From Piper betle (taxonomy: Eukaryota; Streptophyta; Magnoliopsida; Piperales; Piperaceae), in contig JAURVB010006236.1 in NCBI GenBank assembly GCA_033002965.1, forward strand, positions 124,001 to 188,000: DNA of 64,000 nucleotides, in the 5' to 3' direction. The notes below the pieces were generated by a model. That model did not search any database and was not told the origin of the DNA. It was given only the letters and a program-made list of their open reading frames with translations. This document shows, one piece after another, positions 16,491-29,556 of this stretch. The translations under genes and the position numbers were made by a program. How positions within the stretch are numbered: position 1 is the first letter of the stretch; each line of letters begins with the position of its first letter.

Positions 16491-16862
16491 TCGTCGCTTT
16501 TGGTTGCTTGTTTGTTTTTTTTATTATTTAAATGTTTTGGGTTTATTTAATGCGGTTTAGTTTTTTGTTTTTTAAGAATGGGGACGGAACACATGTTTTA
16601 CAAATTACAACAACTTTGGAAGTTTCCATTTCAAAAAATAAAAATAAAAATAAAAATAAGAAGGTTGACATTAAAGTTGTTGATTCCATGTCAAAAAATA
16701 AAAAGAAAAGGTTGTTTATTATCAAGTTTTAATTTCTGTCTATATAATATTCGGAATAATTCAATAGCCTAAGTTTTAACTGGTATGATGTTTTGAATGC
16801 CACATGTTTTACGACTTACATCTACTTTGGAAGGTTCCATGTCAATATATATATATAAAAAT

Positions 16863-16865
<3 letters not shown>
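16491..16865. other. AT-rich stretch with two diverged direct repeats
   Basis: The phrase ACATGTTTTACAAATTACAACAACTTTGGAAG (16591-16622) recurs in diverged form at 16801-16834. Runs of AAAATAA follow each copy. No gene seen. Confidence 0.4.

Positions 16866-16918
<53 letters not shown>
16866..16918. repeat. TA dinucleotide microsatellite
   Basis: About 26 TA units that directly abut the left end of the TIR element starting at 16919. Confidence 0.9.
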
Positions 16919-16920
<2 letters not shown>

Positions 16921-18752
16921 AGATTACATGGCCATGCATGGCCAAGGCGGTCCGTTGGCCGTTGGATCATGATCCAATGGCCCACAGCACCCTGCCATCC
17001 CTACCCACCACCCACCCACTGTTCCCATGCCGTCGCCAATGTCTGCTGTCCAGACCCTGCCGCTGGCCCCTTGCGCGTCCCCTCCGCTCCTGCCCGCTAT
17101 GCTCATCTGCCGTGCCCGCCCACCTCGCCTGCCGCCTGCCCACCCCTGTTCCCCACGCTGCCGCCAATGTATGCCGCCCGACCCCCTACCGCCGGCCCCC
17201 TGTGTGTCCCCTCCGCTCCTGCTTGTCATGCCCACCCGTCTCGCCAGCCCGCCATCCGCTATGCCCGCCTTGTTTTGGTGTGCCACGCGCCACTTTGGGT
17301 CACCAGGGGAAGAGTCGGGAATGGGGGGGATGAGGTTAGGATGGTCGTCAGAGGTTGTCGCCGGGGTTGGTGGCCAGCAGCGATGCATGGAAGGTGGGCG
17401 CCAGTGGGTGGCCAAGAAGGAAATCGGTAGGGAGAGGGGGAGGTGGTGCCGGGGCGTCCCTAGCTAGTAGAGGGCGGCCGGCAACATCCCTGGCTGGCAA
17501 TGGGCGTTGGCGGTGGTTTGGCGCGGTAAAATAGAGGGGTGGCGTGCCAAAACAGAGGAGAAGAAATGGACGATGGCAATTTCATAATAAAAACTTGACT
17601 CGCTCCCGAATCGAGTCAATATTATGAAATATGTCCCGAAAAATATAAAAAATACAGTAAAATATCATAAAATAAAATAATCGAGTTCTAACTTGAATAA
17701 CATGCTATAAACCTAAACCTAACATGTTATTTGAGTTAGAAGTCAATTATTTTATTTTATGGTATTTTATTGTATTTTTTTCATATTTTTTGGGATATAT
17801 TTTATTAAATAATCGAGCTCTTTTTGAATAGAGTGGCGGCATGAAGAATGAAATGTGTAGGGGTAGTTTTGTAATTAAATTTATTTTCATTCCCGATTCG
17901 AGTCAATATTATGAAATGCATCCCAAAAATTATAAAAAATACAATAAAATATGATAAAATAAAATAATCAAGTGCTAATGGATTATGTTATTTTATGGTA
18001 TTTAATTTTTTTTTAATATTTTTCGAGATATATTTTATAATATTGACTCAAGTCACGAGCGAGTCAAGCTTTTATTACAAAATTATTTATTTTTTAAAAT
18101 TTATTTCGTAATATTAACTCGACGTGGGATTGAGTCAACTTTTTATTCAAAATTATTTTATTCTTTTTAAAATTTATTTTGTAATAAAAATTTGACTCGA
18201 TCCCGACTCGAGTCAAGTTTATATTACAAAACTACCTGCCCTTGTTTCTTCTCCCTTCTCTATTTCGCCGCGCCACCCCACTGCCGGTGGCCAGCTGGCC
18301 AATGCTATCGCTGCCTTGGGGGTGGGTGGGCCGGTTGGAAAAGTGAGGCGGTGGCCAGGCGTGAGCAGCCGTGAGCGGGCGGAGCGCATTGAGGTTGTGG
18401 GCTGGGGCGGGGAGGAAGTTGGGGGCCTAGGGAAGGGGGAGGGGGGGGGGAGGGGGCAGCGGCCGAGGGTGGCAGGGGTTGCAGCTGAGGGGTGACCGAG
18501 TGCAGCGCCGAGGGCGGCAGGGGTTGCGGCCGAGGGGTGACTGAGTGCAGCGCCGATGGCTGCGAGGGGCCGCGGCCAAGGGGGCCTATGGGGGCAGCGG
18601 TCGGGGGATGCGGCTGAGGGGGCGGCAGGGGCCTGCGGCCTAGGGACGGCAGAGGAGGGGGTGGGGAGATTGCTGTCGGCCATTGGTTCAGATCCAATGA
18701 CAAACATTTCGTAGGAACGCTGCCAAAAGGGGGCAGCGCATAGTAGCTGCCC
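16919..18752. mobile_element. Non-autonomous long-TIR element (MULE-like), copy 1
   Basis: Inverted ends can be aligned: left part contains CCGTTGGATCATGATCCAATGG then CCCACAGCA (about 16954-16988); the right end, on the other strand, contains CATTGGATCTGAACCAATGG then CCGACAGCA. Each end holds two stem-loops: left TGGCCATGCATGGCCA plus the CCGTTGGAT hairpin, right GGGCAGC...GCTGCCC plus its counterpart. The interior is a GC-rich core (16980-17560), then AT-rich DNA with several TTGACTCG/CGAGTCAA palindromes (17594-18216), then a second GC-rich block (18225-18690). No transposase. TA runs on both sides hide the target-site duplication, so the superfamily is inferred from TIR style only. Confidence 0.55.
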
Positions 18753-18764
18753 ATATATATATAT

Positions 18765-19686
18765 GGGTAAATTATTAGTACGCTCGGGGTAGGAAAAATT
18801 TTTTTACCCCAAGCTTTGATCTGGGTCGTCCAATTACAAGGGCGGCCCAGATTTATTGTTCTAAAAAAAAATCGCCCTACAAAAGCCGTTCCGCTGCCAG
18901 CGCCACACCGAGTCGTGCTCCACCTTGACCCCACCCCACCGTGGTCACCCCCGCCCCGCCGTGGCCTCCTCTACCTTGTTCCCCCCTGCCTCACCGTGGA
19001 CACCCCTCCTTGACCCGCCGGGGGAGGGGGGGGAACCAGGTAGAGGAGGCCACGGTGGGGGAGGGGAGGAGCGAGGTAGAGGAAGGGCAACAACATGATG
19101 ACGGCCGCATAGGGGTCGGGGGTTGTTTGCAGCAGGGTTGAGGGGGAGTTGGGAGAAGGGCATTCGCGGCGGGGCAGCACGACCGTGGTGGGACAGGGTG
19201 AGATCTTTGGCCGCATGGCCTGATTTGGCCGCCCTGCAGCCGGATTTGGCTGGTGGGCGGCCAGACAAGGCCGCCAGCGGTTGGATGTGGCCGGCGGCGG
19301 TCAGATTTGCGGTGGGGCGAGGGTGGGATCTTTGTCCGGTGGGCAGCCAGACAAAGCCACCCGTGGCCAGTGGTGGCCAGATCCTCGGTGAGGTAGGGTG
19401 GAATCTTTGGCCGAGCGACCCGATCCGGCTGTGACCAGATTTAGCCAGTGGGCGGCCAGACAAGGCCACCTGCGGTAGGATGTGGTAGGCGGCAGCCAGA
19501 TCTGGCCGCTCGGTGGCTGCGTTTTTTTAAAGATCTGGGGCATCTTGTAATTAGATGACCCAAATCAACGTTTATTTATTTATTTATTTTTAAAATAACA
19601 GATTTAGGTCGTCTTTGTAATTGGATGGCCTAGATCATAGCTCGCGGTAGAAAATTTTTCCGCCCTAGGCTCCCTTAGCACCCCTG
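18765..19686. mobile_element. Non-autonomous long-TIR element, copy 2 (different family)
   Basis: The first ~100 bases (GTAGGAAAAATTTTTTTACC, then GATCTGGGTCGTCCAATTAC) match the reverse complement of the last ~150 (GGCGGAAAAATTTTCTACCG, then GATCTAGGCCATCCAATTAC). The core is GC-rich and carries repeated GGCCA/GGCGGCCAGA phrases (about 19200-19510) but no protein motif. It is flanked by TATATATAT on both sides (18755-18764 and 19687-19695), compatible with a 9-bp duplication of a Mutator-type element but also with simple TA sequence. Confidence 0.6.
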
Positions 19687-19903
19687 TATATATATGACAA
19701 ATGGTATTAGATGTGTCACTTAGACAAGTGAGTTAGATGAGTGGTGTTAGTAAAGAGCCTCCCTAGATGACACAAAGGGATAGAGATTGGGTTGAGAGGG
19801 TGTAATACCTGAACCTCCGGCCTGGTGTTTTAATTGTGGTCCACTGAATTGACTGATCCAAGTAGTATGTTACTCGATCTAGTTTGACTGCCCATGTATT
19901 GCA

Positions 19904-22900
19904 TGTAACACCCCAATTTAGTCTGCTTGCGAACCGAATCAAAATGTTAAACTTTAGAATGTTAATTCATAACCCATTAAAATACAAAACCGGCTCACAT
20001 AAACTTAAACCACTTAAAGCACGAGAAGATAAAACCCTAACGAAATCAAATGAGTAGACAAAACATACGAAATACATGCATAGACTTAGGAGATTGGACT
20101 CATGTAAATAGAACATCTTAAATAAATATAAATTACAAATGCGACTAAGATTTTTTTAAAAAATCCAATATAGTCTCCCCAGTAACTAGGACACATGAAA
20201 AAATTTCACATGTATAAATTCATAATTTATAAAAAAATAAATGCAAAACATTTCAAAATTTTTATTTCCACATACAAAACATTCAGGAGGTGTTCCACAT
20301 CGTTCACATCACAGTCACACATTATTTACAACTTAACATTCTTCGGGCGATTGGTTTCTCTAGTCTTCACATGAGACCTTCTCTTGCAAAACAACAAACT
20401 CAGAACCTCCTCTAACCTATATTTCTTTTTGTCTCCACGTACCTATATAAATAGTATGGTTTAGCAGATTTATTTAACCTTCAATTTTAGGACTTCAGAC
20501 CTTGGGGAATTCCTACACAAAATATGTTAGACCTATGTGCCCCAAGTATTCTGTCAACAAAAAAGAAAATACAGTTAGGGATAAGCAAAACACATGTAAG
20601 AAGACGTGTTAACAATGAGTGTCAATGAGTCCCAAATAGAAAAATCAGTAAAATTGGCAAATAGATAACTCATTGTCTAGGGGAAAACTGAAAATGAAAT
20701 AGAGACTTCTCCACACTTACACCATAATCATAATCATAATACAACCAAGACTTCTCCACACTTACATCATAATCATAATCATAATACGACCAATATGGCT
20801 TAATCATAATCACTGAGAAATCTACGCACATGAACCGAAATAATCAACATAACGAATCAGTATTGTACATAACCTAAATCTAGTCGATGACAGCATGCTT
20901 ATGGCAAATAAGGCCTAATTGATCATAACTGAAGTGTTGCATGAAACACACACCACTATAAGCTGGTAATCATAATCACATAATGAACCACCAACCAAAC
21001 ACCATAGGTGGCTACTGACCGGGCCCTTGGATTGGCATTACGCTCTCTTACATCGTGCGTGCACGAAAAATTTAAAAACATATAGTAGGTATAAAGCCTG
21101 GGTAGGGTCAAATCAAATAACACTAAAATGCAACTTTTGATCAAGATCTTATTTTTCAAAAACTTGTCAAGGGATCTCATTCTTGAAATTTATTAATTAC
21201 AAAAATTGATAAGATGACCCGTAAATAGTGGGATCCATAGTTGCAAAAATTGGAATCAGACATTGAATCAGATTTGAAGGGAGTCATTCAATCAGACTGA
21301 TTCATAAAAGATCAGACAAGAATCAGTTCACTTGAATCGGTCATTGATCTCCCCCTGTCCCCTGCATCATTCTTAAACACTTCGTTAGACTATTTTTTAT
21401 TGTATTATATTATATTATATTATATTTTTTATTTTTAGGATTTATTTTATTATTATTCACTTGAGCAAGGAGGTAGCCAATTTTTATTACCTAAACTACC
21501 CCTCATTCTTCTCTACCTTTTCCCATCTCCCCTTGCCTATTCTCCACCACCCCACGCCGCCCGCCACCACCTCGCCGAGCCACACCCCCTCCCCTCTACG
21601 CTAGATCTCCTCCCCCCACCCACCACCAGCTGCCTTGCCGCCGCCCTCCTGAGACTCACCCCATCTCGCCCTTGTCTCCTCCCACCCACCCCGTTGGCAG
21701 ATCTCCTCCACCGCCCCACCTGAATCGGCCGATTCTTGCCGTGTTGACTCGGGGTGAGAATCAGTTCAAATCGGTTGATTCTTGGTTTGATTTTTTTACC
21801 CCAACGATCTGCCTGCATTTTGACTCAGTTTTGCACCGAGCTGAGTTAAATCGACCGATTCCGAGTGGAATCGGCCAATTTTTGCAACTATAGTGGGATC
21901 TAATCAAATGTCACTAACTACATTGCACGATATAAAACAAAACAACGACGGAGCCAAGTAGTAGATCAGGTAGAAGTAGAGGCCAAACGGACTTGAAAAG
22001 TGCTCCTCGTCCTAGCACGACAAGCTTGACTCCACATGACCCAACAATACAGTTTAGTACTCAAACCTTGTATGATGCATGTGTGCAATTATATATATAC
22101 AATCCTATATGTAGTAAATAACATGACATGCACAATAGAAAATTAAACACACAATACATCGCATCACTCCAATCACATATTGAACATGTCACAAATTGCA
22201 CGAGATTCTGACAAATCAAATAATGATGTCAAAACAAAATTCTTGGTATTTTAGGAAACACATTTCGGGATTTAACATGTGCACTTAGATCTAACTTAAG
22301 ATATAGAAGTGCCCAAAGGAATCGAAGCAATTAACATGAGGTGCCTTACACGTTAATCAAGAATGTTAAATTATGAAGTGACTTAAATTTTAGGGGGGTT
22401 AATTATTTAAACTTAACCTGATGATAATCTCCTTTAGATATGCAGAAGTTGAAAGATGTTGGATCATATTGATCCGCTGAGCTCTAAAGGAGCCACATGA
22501 GATGAGATGTTGAATCAACCCACACCCGTACCGGTTAATTTAAAGATTATTTCATCATTAAAATAATCTAATAATGTCCAGTTAATTAGGACAATTAGAT
22601 TAATTATTGTTTAAATTAAGATTTCACATCGAAATAAATTTTATAACCAAGACAACTTAAAATATTATTTTTAATTAATTAGCTAATTTATCATGCAAAA
22701 CGAGGTAGTTCAACATGACCCAAAAATTATAAAGTTTAATCTTTTTATAGTTTTGGCAATTATTAGGCAGATTAGTAGGAAGATTTTATAAGTTTAGGCC
22801 GACATCGAATATTTTATTAGCAAAACACAATGAATTAATAAAAATTACATTTTCAATATGAAATAAATAAACAAAGTACTAGATTTACATGATATGATGA

Positions 22901-23494
22901 TGATCTAACAATCTATATGCTTAATCATGGAGTTCTACATGCCTAATCGCTTGGTGAGCTCCGCGATAATGTGTTGAGAGGAGCATGCATTAAAACCCAC
23001 TCGCCGCCTCTCTTTTTTCTTCTCTCCCCCTCTTCTCTGCCCTTGGCCATTGCCATCTTCCTCCTCTAGTGGCCGCCTCACAAACACGTGCAACATTGCA
23101 GCTCTAGTCCCCTAGTGCTGTACTGAAAACATGTAAAAACAGGGTAAAGGGTAGAGAAAGGTGGAGGAAAGGATGGGGAAGTGAAGGGGCTAGTTAGGGA
23201 GGCTTCTCAGGCACATATGTATTCCCGGACTGCATCTGACATGACTCTAAATGCTAGCACATGCAAACATGGCCCTAACTCTACTTCACACAACCAAAAA
23301 ACACAACCACTGGCTTTGCAATTGGGGACGACTGGAACAACTCAACAACAAACATGCCCAATGCCCAAGCCCACAATACCACACAATAGATCCCACTAGC
23401 ATTGGACTAATGGAATTGGACCGACCACGTACTACTCAAATCAAACAAACAACAAACTAGGCATAAAACATAGGGCCAACAGGTCGGGTTTTAC
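19904..23494. mobile_element. Solo-LTR-like repeat, copy D, with hAT insertion
   Basis: It begins TGTAACACCCC and ends GGGTTTTAC, and its middle follows copies A-C block by block (GCCTGGGTAGGG, GGGATCTCATTCTTGAAATTTATTAATTAC, AGTGGGATC, then AAACGGACTTG and CTAGCACGACAAGC), but with many substitutions, so it is an older relative. A 647-bp hAT-like element interrupts it at 21246-21892. Possible target duplication TTGCA (left) versus TGCA (right) is only partial. No coding domain. Confidence 0.5.
21246..21892. mobile_element. hAT-like non-autonomous element, copy 3
   Basis: Ends are CATAGTTGCAAAAATTGG and, inverted, TATAGTTGCAAAAATTGG (17 of 18 match), flanked by the 8-bp duplication GTGGGATC (21238-21245, 21893-21900). 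Homologous uninterrupted sites exist at 1252-1259 and 4946-4953 in copies A and B of the host repeat. Subterminal regions hold GAATCGG/CCGATTC repeats. The interior holds an inverted, diverged form of the TTGACTCG palindrome (about 21455-21495) and a C-rich core (21530-21720). An 8-bp duplication and short TIR are the hAT signature; no transposase is present. Confidence 0.8.
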
Positions 23495-24695
23495 TGCAGG
23501 GGGTCATGTTGTAAGTTGGTATGTTAACCAAGGTGTTGATTGTAACTACTATTAGATAAATCCGGTTGAACACTAACAGCCGATGCTTATAATTTATAGC
23601 TTGTCGTTTTGGCAACCAAGACCTGTACATAATAGCTTCAGGAGCTGAGGCTCATTTGACATGGTTCAGTGACATTCTGTAATTTCTTTTTGTATGTGTT
23701 ACTAGATTTGTAGTTTAGGGCCATGTTCGCATGGCTTTCACACGTATTTTCACGTTGGTTAGAAATAGAATAGGGTTTTTAGTTGCTTTGATAGCATTCT
23801 TGGAGTACTTTTATAGCCCTAGATAAACCTTAGAGACTACCACAGTTAACCCCGTTTGATTTCTCTGATTTTTACCATTTTCTGGCCTTTATTTTTCATT
23901 TCTAGAACTCGAGGCTGCGATGCTAAGTGCCAAGGCCAAGGCGCTCTGTGTCAAGGCCGCGACGCTAGCCATAGATTTCATGTGGGCGATATTATAGCTA
24001 GTGCCATGACACTTATTAACCAAGGTTGTAGTGCTGAAGGTGACACCAATTTTTTTTATATAAAAGACCTGACCTCCTCCTCTCACTTCTCCCTTCCTCT
24101 TCTCCCTTGGCCACCACCACACCCCTCTCTTCCTCTCTTCCTCCATTCTACACCCCTCCTTCGCCCTCCTCACACTTCCCCCATCTTGTGTGCACCTCTA
24201 GAGCATCCAACTCCTTGCATGGATGTTTTTCTCCCTCAAGGTACTCCTTTTTCTCATTTTTTCTTTCATTTTGGGTGTGCATTGTGTTAGATTGTCGTAG
24301 AATCATGTTGATCCTGTTAGGACATGCTACATTACATATTTATCATGTTTACCACGATATTGCATGTTTTACATGATGGATCATTAGATATAGTAAAAAT
24401 TATATGTTTTACATGTATACGGTATAAAATATGAATTTTATACATGATTAATAGTAAAATTTAGGGTCTAGCTTGATTAATAACAATAATTAGCATTAAA
24501 TCAAATAAAATTATTGTAATATCCTAAAAAATAGCCCTACATCCAATATTTGTCAGGGTAAGATCCAATACGTAAAAAGAGGAAGAGATGTGATTGATAC
24601 TAATTATCTCGTATTAATGCTACTTAACTGAGATTAGAAACTCACAAATGAATTTTTAAGGGCTTGACTAACATCATAATTATTCAGAATTATAT
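23495..24695. other. Unassigned stretch with a possible promoter
   Basis: No gene recognised. TATATAAAAGACC near 24056-24068 followed by a C/T-rich run (24069-24180) resembles a TATA box and leader, as found in plant LTRs and genes. The frame 23856-24290 is Pro/Ser/His-rich read-through of that C/T run and is not credible. Confidence 0.3.
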
Positions 24696-25234
24696 TGTTA
24701 GGTTTATCTTACATTGGTCATGGATGATATTGTGACTTGTATATAAACTAGTAGAAAAGTATTATTCATTGAACTAACTTTTAAATTAAAAAAGGCCTTC
24801 GACACTTGTTACAATTTTTCTTTGGTTGTTTAAAATTTCTTTCATTACGAGTTTCCCTTTTGGGGGCCTAAAGGGCCCAACAAGTGGTATGAGAGCCAAG
24901 TGGGCTTGGGTGTTTCCATACGTTGATTATGGAAGTCTCCTCTGTGGATTCCATATGATGATTTAAAGGGAGTTATCCAGGTGATGATATGTGTGTTTCG
25001 TCTGGTTAAGGGGAGATTGCTAGACGTTGATAGTTTTGGTGCGTCCGACGTACGAAGGGGAAATTATTGGGTTTATCCCACATTGGTCGTGGATGATGTT
25101 AATGACTTGTATACAGGCTAATGAGAAAATTTTATCCTTTGAGCTAGCTTTTGGATTAAGAAAGACTCGTAATACCTATTGTGCATTTCATTTGGTTGTT
25201 TAAAGTCTCTTTTGGGGGCCCAAAGAGCCCAACA
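24696..25234 (+). mobile_element. TRIM retrotransposon with both LTRs
   Basis: Two direct repeats, 24696-24882 and 25065-25234, run from TGTTAGGTTTATC (second copy TATTGGGTTTATC) to GGGCCCAACA/AGAGCCCAACA. After the first is TGGTATGAGAGCC (24885-24897), one base from the initiator-Met tRNA primer-binding site; before the second is the purine tract GAAGGGGAAA. The target duplication TATAT flanks it (24691-24695, 25235-25239). The 182-bp interior has no coding capacity, so this is a terminal-repeat retrotransposon in miniature, moved by enzymes of other elements. LTRs differ at many positions, so the insertion is not recent. Confidence 0.9.
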
Positions 25235-25439
25235 TATATATCATAATTAATAACCCCAAAATAAACTTTTTAACATAATAGACTTTTGATAAAAATCCTC
25301 GATAAGTGTGATTAAGGGCTTGGAAATAAGTTTTGCCTATACCAACATCTAATTGAATGGTTAAGAAAATAACACCATAAGTGTGATGTAAAACCCCCAA
25401 AATAACTAGGTTATTTTATTTAGGGTTTTGTAAATCTTG

Positions 25440-25824
25440 TAGAATGTGCAACAATGTCAGGGTTGAAGAGGATCTCCTTCCCCTTGATTTGCTTCGCACC
25501 CTGCTTCATTGGCATCATGGAGAAGACAACAGTATGGGAAAAGTAAGCTATTTTGATCGATCGGGAACAAGGGAGCAGGAAGATGTTCTACTCCCTTCTT
25601 GTTCTTCCTGAAAGATCGAAGAGAAATCCAACAAAACAATGAAAACAAAAATGCAAATTTTTATTAACATCCAATCAATCCCTCACATTCAACCCATGCT
25701 CTATTTTTATACACTCCTTCACCAAAAGCCCATACTCTGTTTTAACCTACCAGCCCATCCCAGTCAAACACATACAATTACCATCATACCCTCTCTCACT
25801 TCTTTACTCACTATATTCATACCA
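25440..25824 (-). repeat. 3' LTR of the gypsy element
   Basis: Begins TGGTATGAATATAG on the minus strand, immediately after the purine tract AAGGGAGGGTTTC (25825-25837). It ends ACATTCTA. It aligns over its full 385 bp with 30304-30688 with about two dozen mismatches counted by eye. Confidence 0.9.
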
Positions 25825-25876
25825 GAAACCCTCCCTTGAAAAGAACCTTATCCTCAAGGTTAGTAAAGATTACAGT

Positions 25877-28800
25877 TTACAAAGAGCACTCTTCCATTTG
25901 AGCAGCAGAAGGTAAAGAAGTTTGCACATTCACATCAGCTGCCACCGAAGCTTTTAATTGAGAAACATGGAAGACATTGTGAAGTAGGGAATCAGCTGGA
26001 AGTTGCAACTTGTAAGCTACTTGGCCAATGCGTTGGATGACAGGAAATGGGCCATAAAACTTTGTAGCTAGCTTGTTCGATTTCTTTGTTCGCAATGAAT
26101 GTTGTTTGTAAGGTTGTAATTTCAAATAAACTTGTTGACCAACCTGGAACTCAACATCCCTTCATCTCAAATCATGTTGATGCTTCATTCGCAGCTGTGA
26201 AGATGCCAAAATTTCTCATAATTCTCGGAGTAACTAATCCTTGTGACGAAGAAGTCCTTCTACTTCACTTGTTTTTGCTGTTCTAGGAATATAAGATAGC
26301 AATGTAGGAGGGGGCATGTTGTACACTGCCTCGAAGGGGCTCATGTGCATTACTGTCTGGAAACTGGTGTTGTAAAAAATTCAGCCCAAGGCAACCATTT
26401 GGCCCAAGTATGTGGTCTATCTGCTGAGAAACATCTCAAGTATTGCTCGAGAACCTTGTTGATCACTTTTGTTTGGCCATCAGTTTGAGGATGATAGGCA
26501 GAACTATAATTAAATGCCACCCCTTATAATTTGAACAGATTGTTCCAAAAAGAACTTGTGAAAGTTGGATCTTTATCACAAACTATGGAAGTTGGCATTC
26601 CATTGAGCTTGAAAATTTCCTCAAAGAACAGTTGAGCTATTTTTTGAGCTATGAATGGATGAGCAATAGAGATAAAATGGTTGTATTTTGAAAGTCTGTC
26701 GACTACTACAAAGATTCCATCTTTGGCGTTGCTTCTCGACAATCCACCAATGAAATCCATGATTAATGAAGTCCAAATTTGTTGTGGTATAGAAAGAGGT
26801 TGTAACAATCCTACTTGTGCTAAGCTAGAACTTTTGAATTTTTGACAAGTTTCAAAATTCTGCAAATAAGTCACTACATCTTTATACATCAGGGACCAAA
26901 GAAAACTGCTCGTAATCTTTCAGAGTTTTCTGAATTCCCTCATGAGTTCCATCATGAAACTCTTTTAGGATAGTGAGTATGAGATCCATTTTGGAGTTCA
27001 AGTAGATTCTATTCTTATAAAAAAGAATGCCATCTTGCATGTCCAATTTGATGATAGCTTGTGATCAGCATTGCTGTGTTAGAGTGGAAATCTGCGTATT
27101 TGTGGTATAAGCTCGTTTAACCTCATCCAACCATCTTGGTATAGGAACTGAAATTGCTGCCAAACATGTGAAGTTCTGATTCTCCAAATTGTTGTTAAAT
27201 GTGTTAGACTCCTCACTATCACTTTGTCATGACAATGAATCTGCTACCTTGTTTTCTTTTCCAGATTTGTATTCAATTACAAAATCGTACCCTAGTAGCT
27301 TCACTAGCCATCTTTGTTGAGATGTTGTGTGATTTTCTGATCCCATAAAAACTTTAGACTTGAATGATCTGTTCGAACTATAAATGTTCTTCCTAAATGG
27401 TAATGATGCCACTTTTGGACAGCTAATACCAAAGCCATCATCTCCCTCTCATAAGTGGATAACACAAATTCCTTCCACTCAAAACCTTAATGAAGAAAGC
27501 AATTGGATGATCTTGTTGCATCAAAATAGCTCCTAGTCCCAGCCCACTAGCATGACATTCTACTACAAAGGGCTTGGCGAAGTTCGGAAAAACAAGGACT
27601 GGAGCCTCTGTGAGGGCCTGTTTCAGATTATTGAAAGAATCTTCAGCTAGTTGATCCCAATGATAAACATCCTTCTTCAGCAAATCAAACAATGGAAAAG
27701 CAATATTACCAAAACTCTTAATAAATTTTCTATAGTACCATGCTAGTCCCAAGAAAGCTCTTATGCTCTTGATTGATTTCTGTATGGGCCAATCCACAAT
27801 AGCTGCTATCTTCTCTTTGTCCATACTAACCCCTTGTAAAGAAATGACATAACCCAAATACTGAATTTGATGTAAGCTGAAAGAACCCTTCTCTCTTTTT
27901 GCATATAACTCATGTAATAGTAACTTTGCCAAAGTCATGTCAATATATTGTAGGTGATCTTCTCAACATTTGTTGTATATGAGTATATCATCAAAGAAAC
28001 CAATATAAATTTCCTAAGATACGGGGCAAATACCTCATTCATCAAAGCTTGAAATGTAAAAGGTGCATTAGATAATCCAAAAGGCATGACCTTGAATTCA
28101 TAGTGACCATGATGGGTTTGAAAGGCTGTTTTCTGCACATCAACCCCGTGCATCCTTATTTGATGATATCCTGATCTTAAATCTAGCTTGGAGAAGTAGA
28201 CAATGCCATATAATTCATCCAACAATTCATCAATGTTGGGAATTGGAAATTTGTCTTTGATGGTTGCTTTGTTGAGAGCTCTATAATCTATGCACATCCT
28301 CCAACTCCTATCTTTTTTTGACCAACAACACTGGAGATGAATATGGACTTGATATGGGTTGAATTATCCCTGCTTCTAGTAATTCCTTGATTTATCTCTC
28401 TATTTCATTTTTTTGGAAATAAGGATACCTATACAGTTTGGCAGCCACAGGTGGAGTTCCTTCTTTCAAATTCACATGGTGATCATGAGCTCATTGTGGA
28501 GGTAAACTTTTGGGCACAGAAAATACCTTTCTAAATTTTTGTAACACCTTGTCCAATTGTTCAACTTGTGAAATAGATAATGAAGTCATTTGTTGCTTTG
28601 GGCTGCTATTGCACAACACCTATAGATCCATTAATAACCCTTTCTTTCTCTTCTTGAAGGAATGGGTTATCTGTTTCTTGTCACACAATTGACTTGGTGG
28701 AGTAATCTTACCTTGTAATTCCACTGTTTTCCCATTTTCCGTGGAAGTCATTATGAGGGATTCAAAATTCCATAATATTGATCCCAAAATCTTCAACCAC

Positions 28801-29260
28801 TGAATACCTAACACAATATCAATCTCCTCTAGTTGAAGTATAAAAAAATCTGAAACAATATTATATCCAGGAAGATCTAACATAATACCCACACATTTTC
28901 CCCCACAACTCATCTTCTCACCATTGGCTATCTAAACTTTCAACCCATTATTTATTTCCACTGGTATTTTCAGTCTCTAGATCAAACTTGCATTCACAAA
29001 ATTGTGTGAACTCCCTGAATCTATCAAAAGTATAACATGATATCCACCCACTCTCCCTAAAAATCTCATAGTATTAATAGTTGTGGCACCTGTCAATGCA
29101 TTAAGACATATTGCCGGTGTAATGGAATCCTACTCTTGTTCAGTGTCTTCTTGCTCTGATAAGTCTTTGTCCCTTACTACATCAATGGTGAATAGCTTCT
29201 TGCATTTGTGTCCGGGAAAAACTTCTCATCACATCTGAAACATAAACCCGCCTCCTTCCT
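25877..29260 (-). pseudogene. Gypsy pol remnant (PR-RT-RH-IN)
   Basis: From 5' to 3' on the minus strand: a zinc knuckle CFRC...GHKC (about 29200-29250) split by a frameshift; protease LLIDSGSSHNFVN (about 28985-29030) and DIVLGIQWL (about 28790); reverse transcriptase 27930-28300 with [13 protein letters not shown] and the FFDDILIY catalytic box, the box lying in a different frame from the preceding part; RNase H 27227-27710 where the first catalytic Asp is His (VECHASGLG); integrase core 26400-26890 with MDFIGGL, CDKDPTF and HPQTDGQTKVINKVLE, broken by a stop at 26522-26524; integrase C-terminus 25877-26125 with HNVFHVSQLK. Enough lesions are present that it cannot be active. Confidence 0.9.
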
Positions 29261-29556
29261 TTCTTGCAGCTATTTAACACTGAATTTCCTTCCCAAATTA
29301 GTCTCTTTAGGTTTTAAGTCAACAGCCACAACAACTTCATTCTTGCTAGTTCCACAATTATTTTCCTTTTGAGATAAACCAGTTGTGTATTGATAATTTC
29401 CCTCATTTGTTTGCCATATGCATGCAATTTTTGGTTCACATGATGCTCTAAGTGTCCAGCTAGCCCTTGGGCATCTAACAAGGTCTCTAGTTTTCTTGCT
29501 TTTACCTCCATGCACAGCTGCGACCTGAGACCACAAGTGTAATTGCTGATCTTCTG

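Noticed and set aside
23181..23460. Plus-strand frames of 60-70 codons in solo-LTR copy D.
   Set aside because: No domain and inside a non-coding repeat; composition (Thr, Gln, Asn, His) follows from CA-rich DNA.
24885..24897. A tRNA gene at the TGGTATGAGAGCC motif.
   Set aside because: It is only a primer-binding site; no acceptor, D or T arms surround it.
24696..25234. Cassandra-type TRIM with a 5S rRNA promoter.
   Set aside because: I looked for 5S rRNA internal promoter boxes in the LTRs and did not see them.
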